From: Clostridia bacterium
Lineage (GTDB): Bacteria > Bacillota > Clostridia > UMGS1883
Assembly (NCBI GenBank): GCA_017505525.1
Contig: JAFVPB010000012.1
Location: forward strand, 1-39,341
DNA length: 39,341 nt
Direction of reading: 5' to 3'
Shown in pieces: positions 7,730 through 14,589 of the stretch (position 1 is the first letter of the stretch; each line of letters starts with the position of its first letter). The notes under the pieces are model-generated. The model did not search any database, had not been told where the DNA came from, and saw only the letters and a list, made by a program, of their open reading frames with translations. The translations under genes and the position numbers were made by a program.

Positions 7730-9373
7730 TTATAAATTTACTACAAGCTTGACTGTGTTAAACAATGTGATTTCCGCCTTTTCATCAGACAGTATCTTTA
7801 CCTTATTTACCATCTGTCTTGCTATTTCATCGTTATATTCTGTAAATTTTCCGGGGATTTGGCTTATGGTATCGTAGATTTCTCTGAGATGACCTGTTTG
7901 GGAGTTTTCCATCTGTTGTCTTGCAGTGGCAGAATTCAACATCTCCTGCAACTTGCTGACCTCATCATGTTTAACCTTGCATTTTTCTGATATTGTTGCT
8001 CTGTCATCTCTGTTTTCAACCCCCACCTTTATGATTTCTACTATTTCATTGTTTTTTTGTCTTATGCTTTCTGTAAGGTCTATTATTTGCCTGTCCGAAT
8101 CGGGAGCTTGCAGGATTTCGGCTATACTTCCTTTTATCAGACTTTTTATTTTGTCTGTATTATCAAGCATAGTATTCATTGCTGATACTACTGCATTATG
8201 TATTTTCTCTTCCTCTATTGTCGGAGATTTTGTACAGTATTTTGTTCCATAGTCGAGTCTGCTGATACATCTCCATACTACCCTTTTATTTCCGTTTCTT
8301 GACCATGTTGTTCTTCTGTACTTACCACCGCAATCTCCGCATACTACTATTCCTGTCAAGGCATATTTACTGCTGAACTTTGATTTATGAGATATGCTCT
8401 TGTCTGATGTTGCTTGGAGGCTGTTTCTTCTTGCAATCTCAACCTGAACCATATCGAATACTGCAGGTTCTATGATTGGTATGTGATGATTCTTTATATA
8501 GTACATAGGAAGTTCTCCTGTGTTTCTTGCTGACTTTTTCGTAAAGAGGTCTACCACATATGTTTTCTGTACTAAGACATCACCCTTATATTTTTCATTC
8601 GTCAATATATTATTGATTACAGATGGTGACCAATCATCCTTACCCTTTTTAGTTTTTATACCTTGCTCTTTCAGATATTTCGCGATTCCGCTATAGCTAT
8701 ATCCATCAAGGAATTTTTTGAATATAAGCTTTATGATTTCAGCTTCTTCCGGTACTATCTCAGGCTGACTGTCAATTCCTTTTCTGTATCCCAAGAGATT
8801 GTTATACATCATAGGAACTCTTCCGAGCTTATATCCGAACCTCTTACCAAGCTTGACATTATTACTATGAGATTCACTTTCCGCCTGTGCAAATACACTG
8901 TAAAGTGCAATCATCATTTCACTTGTCATCTGCCCTGTATCAATGTTTTCTTTTTCGAAGTACACAGACACACCAAGGCTTTTAAGTTCTCTTATGTATT
9001 TAATACTGTCCACAAGGTTTCGGGCGAATCGTGAGATTGATTTTGTCAGAATTCTGTCTATTTTACCTTCACGGCACATTTCAATCATCCTGTTGAATTC
9101 ATCTCGCTTTTTCGTCATTACACCGGATGTTCCCTCATCGGCAAAGACCTCGACAAGCTGCCATTCAGGATTGCCTTGAATTTTGTCGGTATAATAACCT
9201 ATCTGCGCTTCATAACTTGTAAGCTGTTCCTCATCATCCGTACTAACACGGCAGTATGCTGCTACTCGCAGTCTTCCCTTTTGTGCTTTCTTTTTTACAA
9301 GGTCTTTATTAGCCGGGAGGACTATAACCTCCATTGGCGGTAAGGTTGTGGCTTGAGCATATCCTACATTCAT
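7730..9373 (-). CDS. Large serine recombinase, full length (third of triplet)
   Basis: 547 residues; GAGGTGA precedes ATG 9373. Residues about 36-180 are the resolvase catalytic domain: VAAYCRVST with nucleophile Ser44, EGTSG, and ILTKSISRFARN with both active-site Arg. About 195-315 is the 'recombinase' DNA-binding domain (YSGIAKYLKEQGIKTKKGK, then NILTNEKYKGD). About 345-395 is a recombinase zinc ribbon (CGDCGGKYRR, then WRC and YCTKSP). The rest is a coiled coil with a final beta segment, as in TnpX/Ccr-type enzymes (usually 450-700 residues). It should cut and rejoin att sites of the element by a Ser-linked, double-strand mechanism. All key residues are present. It follows the catalytic-domain-less gene by 20 bases, so the triplet is one operon. 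Confidence 0.93.
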   Translation of the reverse strand: MNVGYAQATTLPPMEVIVLPANKDLVKKKAQKGRLRVAAYCRVSTDDEEQLTSYEAQIGYYTDKIQGNPEWQLVEVFADEGTSGVMTKKRDEFNRMIEMCREGKIDRILTKSISRFARNLVDSIKYIRELKSLGVSVYFEKENIDTGQMTSEMMIALYSVFAQAESESHSNNVKLGKRFGYKLGRVPMMYNNLLGYRKGIDSQPEIVPEEAEIIKLIFKKFLDGYSYSGIAKYLKEQGIKTKKGKDDWSPSVINNILTNEKYKGDVLVQKTYVVDLFTKKSARNTGELPMYYIKNHHIPIIEPAVFDMVQVEIARRNSLQATSDKSISHKSKFSSKYALTGIVVCGDCGGKYRRTTWSRNGNKRVVWRCISRLDYGTKYCTKSPTIEEEKIHNAVVSAMNTMLDNTDKIKSLIKGSIAEILQAPDSDRQIIDLTESIRQKNNEIVEIIKVGVENRDDRATISEKCKVKHDEVSKLQEMLNSATARQQMENSQTGHLREIYDTISQIPGKFTEYNDEIARQMVNKVKILSDEKAEITLFNTVKLVVNL

Positions 9374-9393
9374 TTGTTCACCTCATCTCTGCT

Positions 9394-10275
9394 CTAACCT
9401 ATTTCTCTTTCTCTTCTTTCAAATTCTTTTCCATTAATAAGTTCAATACATATTTCCTTGTTAGGGAGTATCTTTATTTTGCGTACAATCTTTTCAATTG
9501 TCTTTCCATCTGCCATTACCTTTTTGGGGTATATTGCAAGAGATTCTTTTATTTTCTGTGTTATGGCAGTATTATCTCCTGCTTTACATTGTTCAAATTT
9601 TACCGAAGCAAGATTCATTATTTTTTCTATTACATTTTCGATTTCACAGCAGGGATTTTCTATTGACAAAGCAATCTCATTGTTTGCCCTTACTACATCC
9701 GCACTTTTTTCATAATCTTTTTCGGTTTTTATATCGATTACATCAAGGTCATCTGCTAATTCATTCATAAAGTCTGCCAACAGAACATTGAGTGTTTTTT
9801 CACTGAAATTCATTCTATTGCTCTTGCATTCTTTATTTGAACATTTCCAATACATTCTTCTGTTTTTACCTGAGTTTGCATGCATTCTCAGCATTTTACC
9901 ACCGCAGATACCGCACTTTATTTTTGTTCTGTATGCATCAAGTCTGCTTTTATCATCTTCATCCAACTGCACCTGCTTCTTTTCCTTGCATTCACGGGCA
10001 AGCTTTGCATTCTCTTCAGATATAATCGGCGGATATCCTTTATCGCCTGTGTACTTCGGATTCTCAAGTATTCTCTTTACGATATTCTTGTTCCACGGTC
10101 TGCCATCATCTGAATATGCTATTGGAAGTAAGTTCAGTCTGTCTGATATATTCTGTAGCGATAATCCTTGTATATACAGGAGATAAATATTTCTTACTAC
10201 CTCTGCTTCTTTTTCAACTATGCACACCGCACCGTCAATTATTTCATATCCGAATGCCATATATCTGTTTGCCAC
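9394..10275 (-). CDS. Serine recombinase lacking the catalytic domain (middle of triplet)
   Basis: 293 residues. The start is GTG 10275, one base after the upstream stop, with AGGAGG 9 bases before it inside the preceding gene; this implies translational coupling. The product begins MANRYMAFGYEI, which corresponds to the point where the DNA-binding domain starts in full-length relatives (compare QGCAPYGFKI upstream). Residues 1-110 are the recombinase domain (LSLQNISDRLN, then RILENPKYTGDKGY). About 118-165 is a zinc ribbon (CGICGGKMLR, then WKC and ECKSN), followed by a coiled coil. There is no YxRVS or SRFARN segment anywhere. The tight gene junctions and good start argue that this is a designed form and not a decay product. 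It should bind DNA or partner recombinases but cannot cut. Confidence 0.88.
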   Translation of the reverse strand: MANRYMAFGYEIIDGAVCIVEKEAEVVRNIYLLYIQGLSLQNISDRLNLLPIAYSDDGRPWNKNIVKRILENPKYTGDKGYPPIISEENAKLARECKEKKQVQLDEDDKSRLDAYRTKIKCGICGGKMLRMHANSGKNRRMYWKCSNKECKSNRMNFSEKTLNVLLADFMNELADDLDVIDIKTEKDYEKSADVVRANNEIALSIENPCCEIENVIEKIMNLASVKFEQCKAGDNTAITQKIKESLAIYPKKVMADGKTIEKIVRKIKILPNKEICIELINGKEFERREREIG

Positions 10276-10276
10276 T

Positions 10277-11833
10277 TCATCTCACCTCCTGATAACTCAC
10301 TGTCAGTTTTAATCCGTTTATTAGTTCGTAGATAAGGTTTTTACCTGAATCTACCCAAATTTTATTCAATACTTTACTAAGTAAGGTTTTTTCAACCTCA
10401 CCGATAGGACCTGTGATTTTGATTATGTTAATTATTGATTCTGTTTTTTTAATAAGCTTTTCGCACTCATCATTTCCCATCAGTATTTTCTTTTCTTTTT
10501 GAAGCATACTGATTCTAGTCTTAGCTTCTTGACTTTTTTCTAAGAACAAAGCAGATTCCATGTATCCTTGTAGTTTCATTTCCTGATACATTAGAATCTG
10601 CTCTGATATTTCTGCTATTTCTTTATTTATATTTTCAATCACACCTGTGCTTCTCAATCTTTGAGTTCTGAGTTCAGAGAGTTGAGTCACTATAGGTGTA
10701 AGTATTGTTTCCACATTATTTACGAGTCTGTTATACATATTGATAAAGCCATCACATACTACTTTTTCTGATATTTGTGTTGATGAGCATTCGCTTCCAT
10801 ATTGGTCTTTTTTCCTGCATACCCAATACACATTTATGTCATTGGATTTCCTGCGGTACATTGTTCCGCATTCTTTGCAGTATATCATTTTTGAAAGCAT
10901 GTGGTTTCTCGGTGTTATACTTGTTCTGTATCTTTTTGATTGTTCATCGAGAAGCGCATTTGCCTTATCAAATGTTTCTTCATCAACTATAGCAGGATTT
11001 GCATTCTTAATATAATACATATCCTTTTCGCCACGATTGATTTTTGTTTTAAAGGGGAATTCCTCTGTATAGGTCTTTTGCAGGAGTGCATCTCCTTTGT
11101 ATCTTACATTGCGGATAATGTATGCAATGTGTTTTTCATTCCATACACAAGAGCCATCGTTTTTTGGAACTCTTGCCAGAGTTAATTGATCGGCAATTTT
11201 CTTAAGGCTGACACCGTTGATATATGATTTAAATATCAATCTTACAACCCTTGCCTGTTCTTCAACTATTTGCCAAATATTATCTACTATCTTAAATCCG
11301 TATGGTGCACATCCTTGCTTGAATGTTCCATTCTTCATTCGGTATTGAACCCCCATACGGACATTTTCTGATATTGACATTGATTCTTCCTGTGCAATAG
11401 AGCCTAACGCTGCAAGTTCTACCTCACTGGACATAATCATCGTGTTTATATTTTCTTTTTCAAAGTAAATTCCTACACCGAAATATTTAAGTTTTCTTGC
11501 ATATTCAACGCAGTCAAGTGTATTTCTCGCAAACCTTGATATTGATTTTGTAAGTATCAAATCAATTTTGCACTCTTTACAATCTTCATACATTCTGTTG
11601 AAGTCGTCTCTTTTATCTATTGCTGTTCCTGTTATACCTTCATCGGCATATACATCTACAAGAACCCAATTGGGATTTGAGTTTATGAGGTTGATATAAT
11701 AGTCATACTGCACTATGTACGAATTTTCCTGATCATCTGAATCACTGCTTACTCTGATATACGGAGCTACTCTGATTTTACCTGATGTTGTTCCTATGTT
11801 TTTCGTTGGATTTATAACTATTATTTCAGCCAT
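10277..11833 (-). CDS. Large serine recombinase, full length (first of triplet)
   Basis: 518 residues; AAAGGGGGAT precedes ATG 11833. Residues about 20-165 form the catalytic domain: VAPYIRVSS with nucleophile Ser29, DEGITGTAIDKRDDF, and ILTKSISRFARN. About 170-300 is the recombinase domain (CAPYGFKIVD, VSLKKIADQL, YIIRNVRYKGDALLQKTY). About 318-360 is a zinc ribbon (YCKECGTMYRR, then WVC and GSECSS), followed by a long coiled coil. The catalytic domain is close to that of the third recombinase but the C-terminal parts differ, so the two active enzymes probably read different half-sites or act in different steps. Triplets of large serine recombinases are known from some Firmicutes integrative elements. 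Confidence 0.93.
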   Translation of the reverse strand: MAEIIVINPTKNIGTTSGKIRVAPYIRVSSDSDDQENSYIVQYDYYINLINSNPNWVLVDVYADEGITGTAIDKRDDFNRMYEDCKECKIDLILTKSISRFARNTLDCVEYARKLKYFGVGIYFEKENINTMIMSSEVELAALGSIAQEESMSISENVRMGVQYRMKNGTFKQGCAPYGFKIVDNIWQIVEEQARVVRLIFKSYINGVSLKKIADQLTLARVPKNDGSCVWNEKHIAYIIRNVRYKGDALLQKTYTEEFPFKTKINRGEKDMYYIKNANPAIVDEETFDKANALLDEQSKRYRTSITPRNHMLSKMIYCKECGTMYRRKSNDINVYWVCRKKDQYGSECSSTQISEKVVCDGFINMYNRLVNNVETILTPIVTQLSELRTQRLRSTGVIENINKEIAEISEQILMYQEMKLQGYMESALFLEKSQEAKTRISMLQKEKKILMGNDECEKLIKKTESIINIIKITGPIGEVEKTLLSKVLNKIWVDSGKNLIYELINGLKLTVSYQEVR

Positions 11834-11950
11834 CTTTTATCCCCCTTTCCCAATTATCTGTGACATATAATATCACATAATATTTACAATATCTATTCAC
11901 GCACACTAACAAAATTTTTCTTTCAAATTAAGCATATCCAACATAGAATT

Positions 11951-12094
11951 TTATGCTATTTCAAGCTTATTTTTTATGTTATTCTCAAGCTGTTCTACCT
12001 GTTCTCTCGTTAAATTGTACTGCTTTGCTATCTTTTCAATTTCATATTTGATATAAATAAATGTTGCTTTGGATTTCATTTTATTTTCTGTCAT
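11951..12094 (-). CDS. 47-residue charged helical protein before the recombinases
   Basis: ATG 12094 follows GGAGGG with 6-base spacing and opens 47 codons to TAA. The product (MTENKMKSKATFIYIKYEIE, then KIAKQYNLTREQVEQLENN) is highly charged, with a heptad-like pattern and an NLTREQVEQLE segment resembling a small helix-turn-helix or dimerisation helix. It sits 117 bases before the first recombinase, in the position where small regulators or excision factors are often found in integrative elements. No family is recognised; the coding call rests on the ribosome binding site and composition. Confidence 0.6.
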   Translation of the reverse strand: MTENKMKSKATFIYIKYEIEKIAKQYNLTREQVEQLENNIKNKLEIA

Positions 12095-12124
12095 AACTTT
12101 TCCCTCCATAAATAAAACAGAAGC

Positions 12125-12148
12125 AGGGCGTTTGAAAATAAACGCCCT
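12125..12148 (-). terminator. Hairpin before the 47-residue gene
   Basis: AGGGCGTTT (12125-12133) and AAACGCCCT (12140-12148) form a perfect 9-bp stem with a 6-base loop. Only an interrupted T-run follows on the minus strand (GCTTCTGTTTTATTT). It may separate or attenuate transcription between the regulator block and the recombinase operon. Confidence 0.45.
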
Positions 12149-12204
12149 TAACTTCTATTCTATGAATACATATAAAGTATGTTATAACTTATCCGTATTA
12201 TTTA

Positions 12205-12396
12205 TCAGTATTTTTCCTGTCCCCTGACAATGGGCACTCTTGCGAACTGCTTCAGCTTAAAGCAACACAGGAATCTCACCTCCCCGGCATCCGCCCGGGC
12301 CACACTCTGGGACTTAACCTCGACTGTGTGGGAGTATCATTATATTCAATTACCATCAATGCATACAGCAGCTACTCTGTATTTTCTTAAGAATGG
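12205..12396 (-). other. G+C-richer block with a 43-codon open segment lacking a good start
   Basis: The segment differs from its AT-rich surroundings (for example a CCCGG/CCGGG stem at 12283-12299). On the minus strand a frame ending TGA at 12207-12205 reads protein-like for 43 codons (YSHTVEVKSQSVARADAGEV, then RFLCCFKLKQFARVPIV) but has only an internal GTG as a possible start. It is in the same frame as the 59-codon gene upstream, with TAA, TGA, TAA and TGA between them. The opposite strand is also open, from 12230 to 12583. The block could be a decayed gene, a conserved structured RNA, or a recombination or transfer site. I cannot decide from the sequence. Confidence 0.4.
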
Positions 12397-12576
12397 TTAC
12401 ACGCTCGTACCCTGTTTGGCGATTCTTTTGATGAAGGCTTGTCCTTCACGGGCAGTCTTCGCGCATTCTAAGAAAGCTCCGGCAATTGTGAAAGTGTTCG
12501 CAGATGGGTATTCACTTTTCAAAGTGCAACAAGAGGAAATTATTCCCCTTTCACCTAATTGGAATGGAATCGTCAT
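12397..12576 (-). CDS. 59-residue small protein overlapping the regulator gene
   Basis: ATG 12576 lies inside the 3' end of the sigma-like gene, in another frame, and the frame runs 59 codons to TAA (MTIPFQLGERGIISSCC, then NTFTIAGAFLECAKTAREG, ending AKQGTSV). The overlap of 26 bases suggests translational coupling, since no separate ribosome binding site is clear. It has a Cys-Cys pair and a further Cys. No family is recognised. A long antisense frame covers the same bases, so coding status is uncertain. Confidence 0.4.
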   Translation of the reverse strand: MTIPFQLGERGIISSCCTLKSEYPSANTFTIAGAFLECAKTAREGQAFIKRIAKQGTSV

Positions 12577-13081
12577 TTTGTAAACCCATTTCAGGAAAAA
12601 AAGTTGAAAAAATTTTTCTTACCTGATGTATGCTCTTTTTTATTGCATTCTTACTGCAACCTTCTTTTACCGCAATTTTGTCCATTGATAAGCCCATAGA
12701 ATACAGCATTGCCCTCCTTTTTTGCGTAGGGGTAAGCTTTGCCATTACTTGTTCAAAACGAGTATCCTCAGCTTTTTCTTTTTCGTCTTCGTCCTCTATG
12801 TATTCATCCTCCGGAGACTTTGCCTCTGTAATATCATCTAAAATTTCATCGTTAAACTGAGCAACAGAGTATTTTGATGCCTTATCATCATTCTTGCAAA
12901 TTTCGTGAAACAACTCATCAGATAACTTTTTAAGCTTTTTAAACTCTTCTCTCGTTATCGTAGGATCAGATTCTGAAATCTTTTCAAATGTCAAAATTTC
13001 TGTGCAACCATTATGGGTGTACACGATAGCTGCTGTGTTCATTTTGTTTTTTGCAAAATCACTTTCATTAAAATTTTTCAT
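12551..13081 (-). CDS. Sigma-70 region-4-like regulator
   Basis: 176 residues from ATG 13081, chosen because GGAGG lies 8 bases upstream. Residues about 1-60 are a mixed N-terminal domain (AAIVYTHNGCTEILTF). About 70-105 is a very acidic linker (PEDEYIEDEDEKEKAED). About 112-165 reads as a sigma-70 region 4 / helix-turn-helix: LTPTQKRRAMLYSMGLSMDK, then IAVKEGCSKNAIKKSIHQVR. Integrative elements of Firmicutes often carry such small sigma-like regulators, for example Tn916 ORF7. There is no region 2, so it is probably an activator or a sigma-like accessory and not a full sigma factor. It should control the small genes and recombinases downstream. Its ribosome binding site is buried in a hairpin (13091-13128). 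Confidence 0.75.
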   Translation of the reverse strand: MKNFNESDFAKNKMNTAAIVYTHNGCTEILTFEKISESDPTITREEFKKLKKLSDELFHEICKNDDKASKYSVAQFNDEILDDITEAKSPEDEYIEDEDEKEKAEDTRFEQVMAKLTPTQKRRAMLYSMGLSMDKIAVKEGCSKNAIKKSIHQVRKIFSTFFPEMGLQNDDSIPIR

Positions 13082-13090
13082 TAAGAAATC

Positions 13091-13128
13091 CTCCAATTCA
13101 AAATAATTTAGGTTAGATTGAATTGGAG
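13091..13128 (-). promoter_or_regulatory. Hairpin that hides the ribosome binding site of the regulator
   Basis: On the minus strand CTCCAATTCAA (13128-13118) pairs perfectly with TTGAATTGGAG (13101-13091), an 11-bp stem with a 16-base loop. The 3' arm contains the GGAG of the regulator's ribosome binding site. The 59-codon frame upstream stops at 13132, four bases before the 5' arm, so a ribosome finishing that frame would cover the arm and free the site. Confidence 0.65.
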
Positions 13129-13131
13129 TTT

Positions 13132-13311
13132 CTAAGGTGCTCGAATGTAGTAGAAAAGTCGGTTATATAGTCGTATTATGGCATCATATGAAAGACAAAA
13201 ATAAAAGACCGCACTTAATAAGCCCAAGGCTTCTTGGCGGTCAAAAAATGAGTATAAACGGCTATATTTAGCTAAGTTGACGGACACTAAAGACTTTTTT
13301 TTCCAACTCAT
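13132..13311 (-). CDS. 59-residue basic protein or leader ORF before the regulator
   Basis: ATG 13311 follows GAGGTG with 6-base spacing; 59 codons (MSWKKKSLVSVNLAKYSRL, FDRQEALGLLSAVFYFCL, ending YYIRAP). It is Lys/Arg- and Tyr-rich with a hydrophobic middle, so a membrane-associated peptide or a DNA-binding helix is possible. A stem within the gene (GACCGC/GCGGTC, 13207-13242) and one just upstream (CCGCAAGGT / ACCTGCG, about 13342-13370) mark a structured leader. Its stop lies immediately before the hairpin that masks the regulator's ribosome binding site, so translation of this frame may itself be the control. No family is recognised. Confidence 0.5.
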   Translation of the reverse strand: MSWKKKSLVSVNLAKYSRLYSFFDRQEALGLLSAVFYFCLSYDAIIRLYNRLFYYIRAP

Positions 13312-13414
13312 AAGCGGCACCTCTGAGGCAAAAAAAGAGCGCCGCAAGGTTTATCTTACCTGCGACACTTTTCGACTTATGGGTTGTGCTTTTATCTTTT
13401 GAAGAATTATATTA

Positions 13415-13522
13415 TTAAGTTGCCGACTTCAAGAGTACAAGCACACCTCGCAAGTAAGATATATAAAATAACAAAACAATATTTAATTCGATTAGATGTA
13501 GTTTTAATTTTGCAAATTTCAC
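13415..13522 (-). CDS. 35-residue hydrophobic peptide
   Basis: GTG 13522 has a strong AGGAGAG 6 bases upstream, and the frame runs 35 codons (MKFAKLKLHLIELNIVLL, then FYISYLRGVLVLLKSAT). The middle is a single hydrophobic helix flanked by Lys residues, the layout of small membrane peptides such as type I toxins or signalling peptides. It lies between the terminator at 13716-13755 and the 59-codon frame. No family is recognised. Confidence 0.4.
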   Translation of the reverse strand: MKFAKLKLHLIELNIVLLFYISYLRGVLVLLKSAT

Positions 13523-13715
13523 AGTTCTCTCTCCTATGATTTGATAGTAAATTACCTAAAAATTTATAAAGTGATTTGAATATTATTATTTTACTATTTT
13601 TCGCCAATTTCGTGTGTCGAATGGTGTCTTTACAACCAAGTATTTTTCCCTATACAAAGCCATTTTTCAAGCTTGAGCGTCAATAAATTCACCATTACGA
13701 CAAACCACAACAAAA

Positions 13716-13755
13716 AAGGCAATACTAACCCCTTGGTATAGGTTAATATTGCCTT
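13716..13755 (-). terminator. Strong intrinsic terminator
   Basis: On the minus strand AAGGCAATATTAACC (13755-13741) pairs with GGTTAGTATTGCCTT (13730-13716), 15 bp with one G-T pair and a 10-base loop, followed directly by TTTTGTTG. It ends the carbohydrate-gene transcript that passes through the galK remnant, and it may also act as the attenuator of the short leader frame just upstream. Confidence 0.8.
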
Positions 13756-13776
13756 AAAATATCAGTATGAATTTCT

Positions 13777-13800
13777 TTATATCGCTATAGTTTTCTTCAT
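13777..13800 (-). CDS. 7-codon leader peptide (MKKTIAI)
   Basis: AGGAGA (13812-13807), a 6-base spacer, ATG 13800 and six further codons to TAA. It stands between a long RNA stem (13812-13901) and the terminator at 13716-13755, the arrangement of leader-peptide attenuators. Whether it is translated cannot be told from sequence, but the ribosome binding site is as good as those of real genes here. Confidence 0.45.
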   Translation of the reverse strand: MKKTIAI

Positions 13801-13811
13801 TTGTTTTCTCC

Positions 13812-13901
13812 TATATGAGTCGCTGCTGCATAATGTATTTGGCAAGTTTACTTTTTTTGCGACAAAAAATAAGGTCACATCATGCAGTAGCAACCTATAT
13901 A
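13812..13901 (-). repeat. Inverted repeat, 24-base arms, probable RNA stem
   Basis: Arms 13812-13835 and 13878-13901 match at 19 of 24 positions when one is reverse-complemented. Read as minus-strand RNA, three of the five differences become G-U pairs, so 22 of 24 can pair; this favours a function in minus-strand RNA over a DNA site. The loop is 42 bases. The 3' arm runs directly into the ribosome binding site of the 7-codon leader. Confidence 0.6.
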
Positions 13902-13953
13902 CAAAAGCCTGTAAGGAAAACACTAAAATCCCCAGACTTAATGCCAAGTTAAA

Positions 13954-14586
13954 TCAAAGTATTTCTCTCCCCCCATCACCTATACTAGTAACATAGAACG
14001 ATGCTTTGTGACCAAATTTTTCTTCAAATAGCTCACCTATTCTTTTAGTGTATCTATCGACTGCATTATTTTTTATAATTGCAACTGTGCAACCTCCAAA
14101 ACCTGCACCAGTCATTCGTATTCCAAGTACGCCATCAATTTTTCTTCCCGTACTCACAATAAAGTCAAGTTCGGGACAGGTTACTTCATAATCATACTGC
14201 AGTGAATCATGAGATGCATTCATATACTGACCGAAGAGTGCTATATCGTTATTCTTCATAGCTTCTGCACTCTTGCAAACTCTGTCACATTCGTAAACTA
14301 CATGCTTAATTCTTTTCCTTGTAGTTTCGTTCTTAATTACATCTTTATATTGTTCAAACTTCTCTGTTGTTACATCAGCAAGTTCCTTTATGTCGTGAAG
14401 AACCATTTTAAGAGCGTTAATCCCCTCTTCACATTCTGCTCTTCTTTCGTTGTACTTTGAGCTTCCGAGAGAATGCTTAACATTTGTATTTGTAAGGACA
14501 ATACTGCTGTCACTTAATTTAAGCGGAATATGTTCATATTCAAGAGTTGCGCAGTTAAGATATACTGCGTGGTCTGCTTTTCCCAT
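13954..14586 (-). pseudogene. galK: Galactokinase, C-terminal half only
   Basis: The 210 codons begin MGKADHAVYLNCATLEYEHIPL, which matches galactokinase from about residue 180 of some 390, just after the usual MDQF segment, and run to the normal end. The GHMP motif 3 is intact (GIRMTGAGFGGCTVAII). The substrate-binding N-terminus (GRVNLIGEHTDY) and the ATP-binding motif (GLSSSA) are absent, so the product cannot phosphorylate galactose. There is no ribosome binding site. The beta-lactamase-like gene stops three bases upstream, in the same frame. The 5' half was probably replaced in one recombination event. A conventional galT does not follow. Confidence 0.85.
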
Positions 14587-14589
14587 ATG

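Larger units (their letters stand above)
13523..13953 (-). other. Structured leader region between galK remnant and the mobile module
   Basis: About 430 bases without a standard gene. From right to left it contains a long imperfect inverted repeat (13812-13901), a 7-codon frame with a good ribosome binding site (13777-13800), a strong terminator (13716-13755), and then about 190 AT-rich bases with nothing I can name. One edge of the mobile module probably lies here. Confidence 0.55.

Noticed and set aside
12230-12583. A plus-strand open frame of 117 codons antisense to the small ORFs
   Set aside because: No ribosome binding site, opposite to the direction of all real genes here, and its length is explained by the higher G+C of the block. 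It is kept only as part of the overlap observation.
13407-13607. A 66-codon minus-strand frame overlapping the 35-residue peptide
   Set aside because: Its start has no ribosome binding site, while the overlapping GTG frame at 13522 has a strong one. Both may be non-coding.
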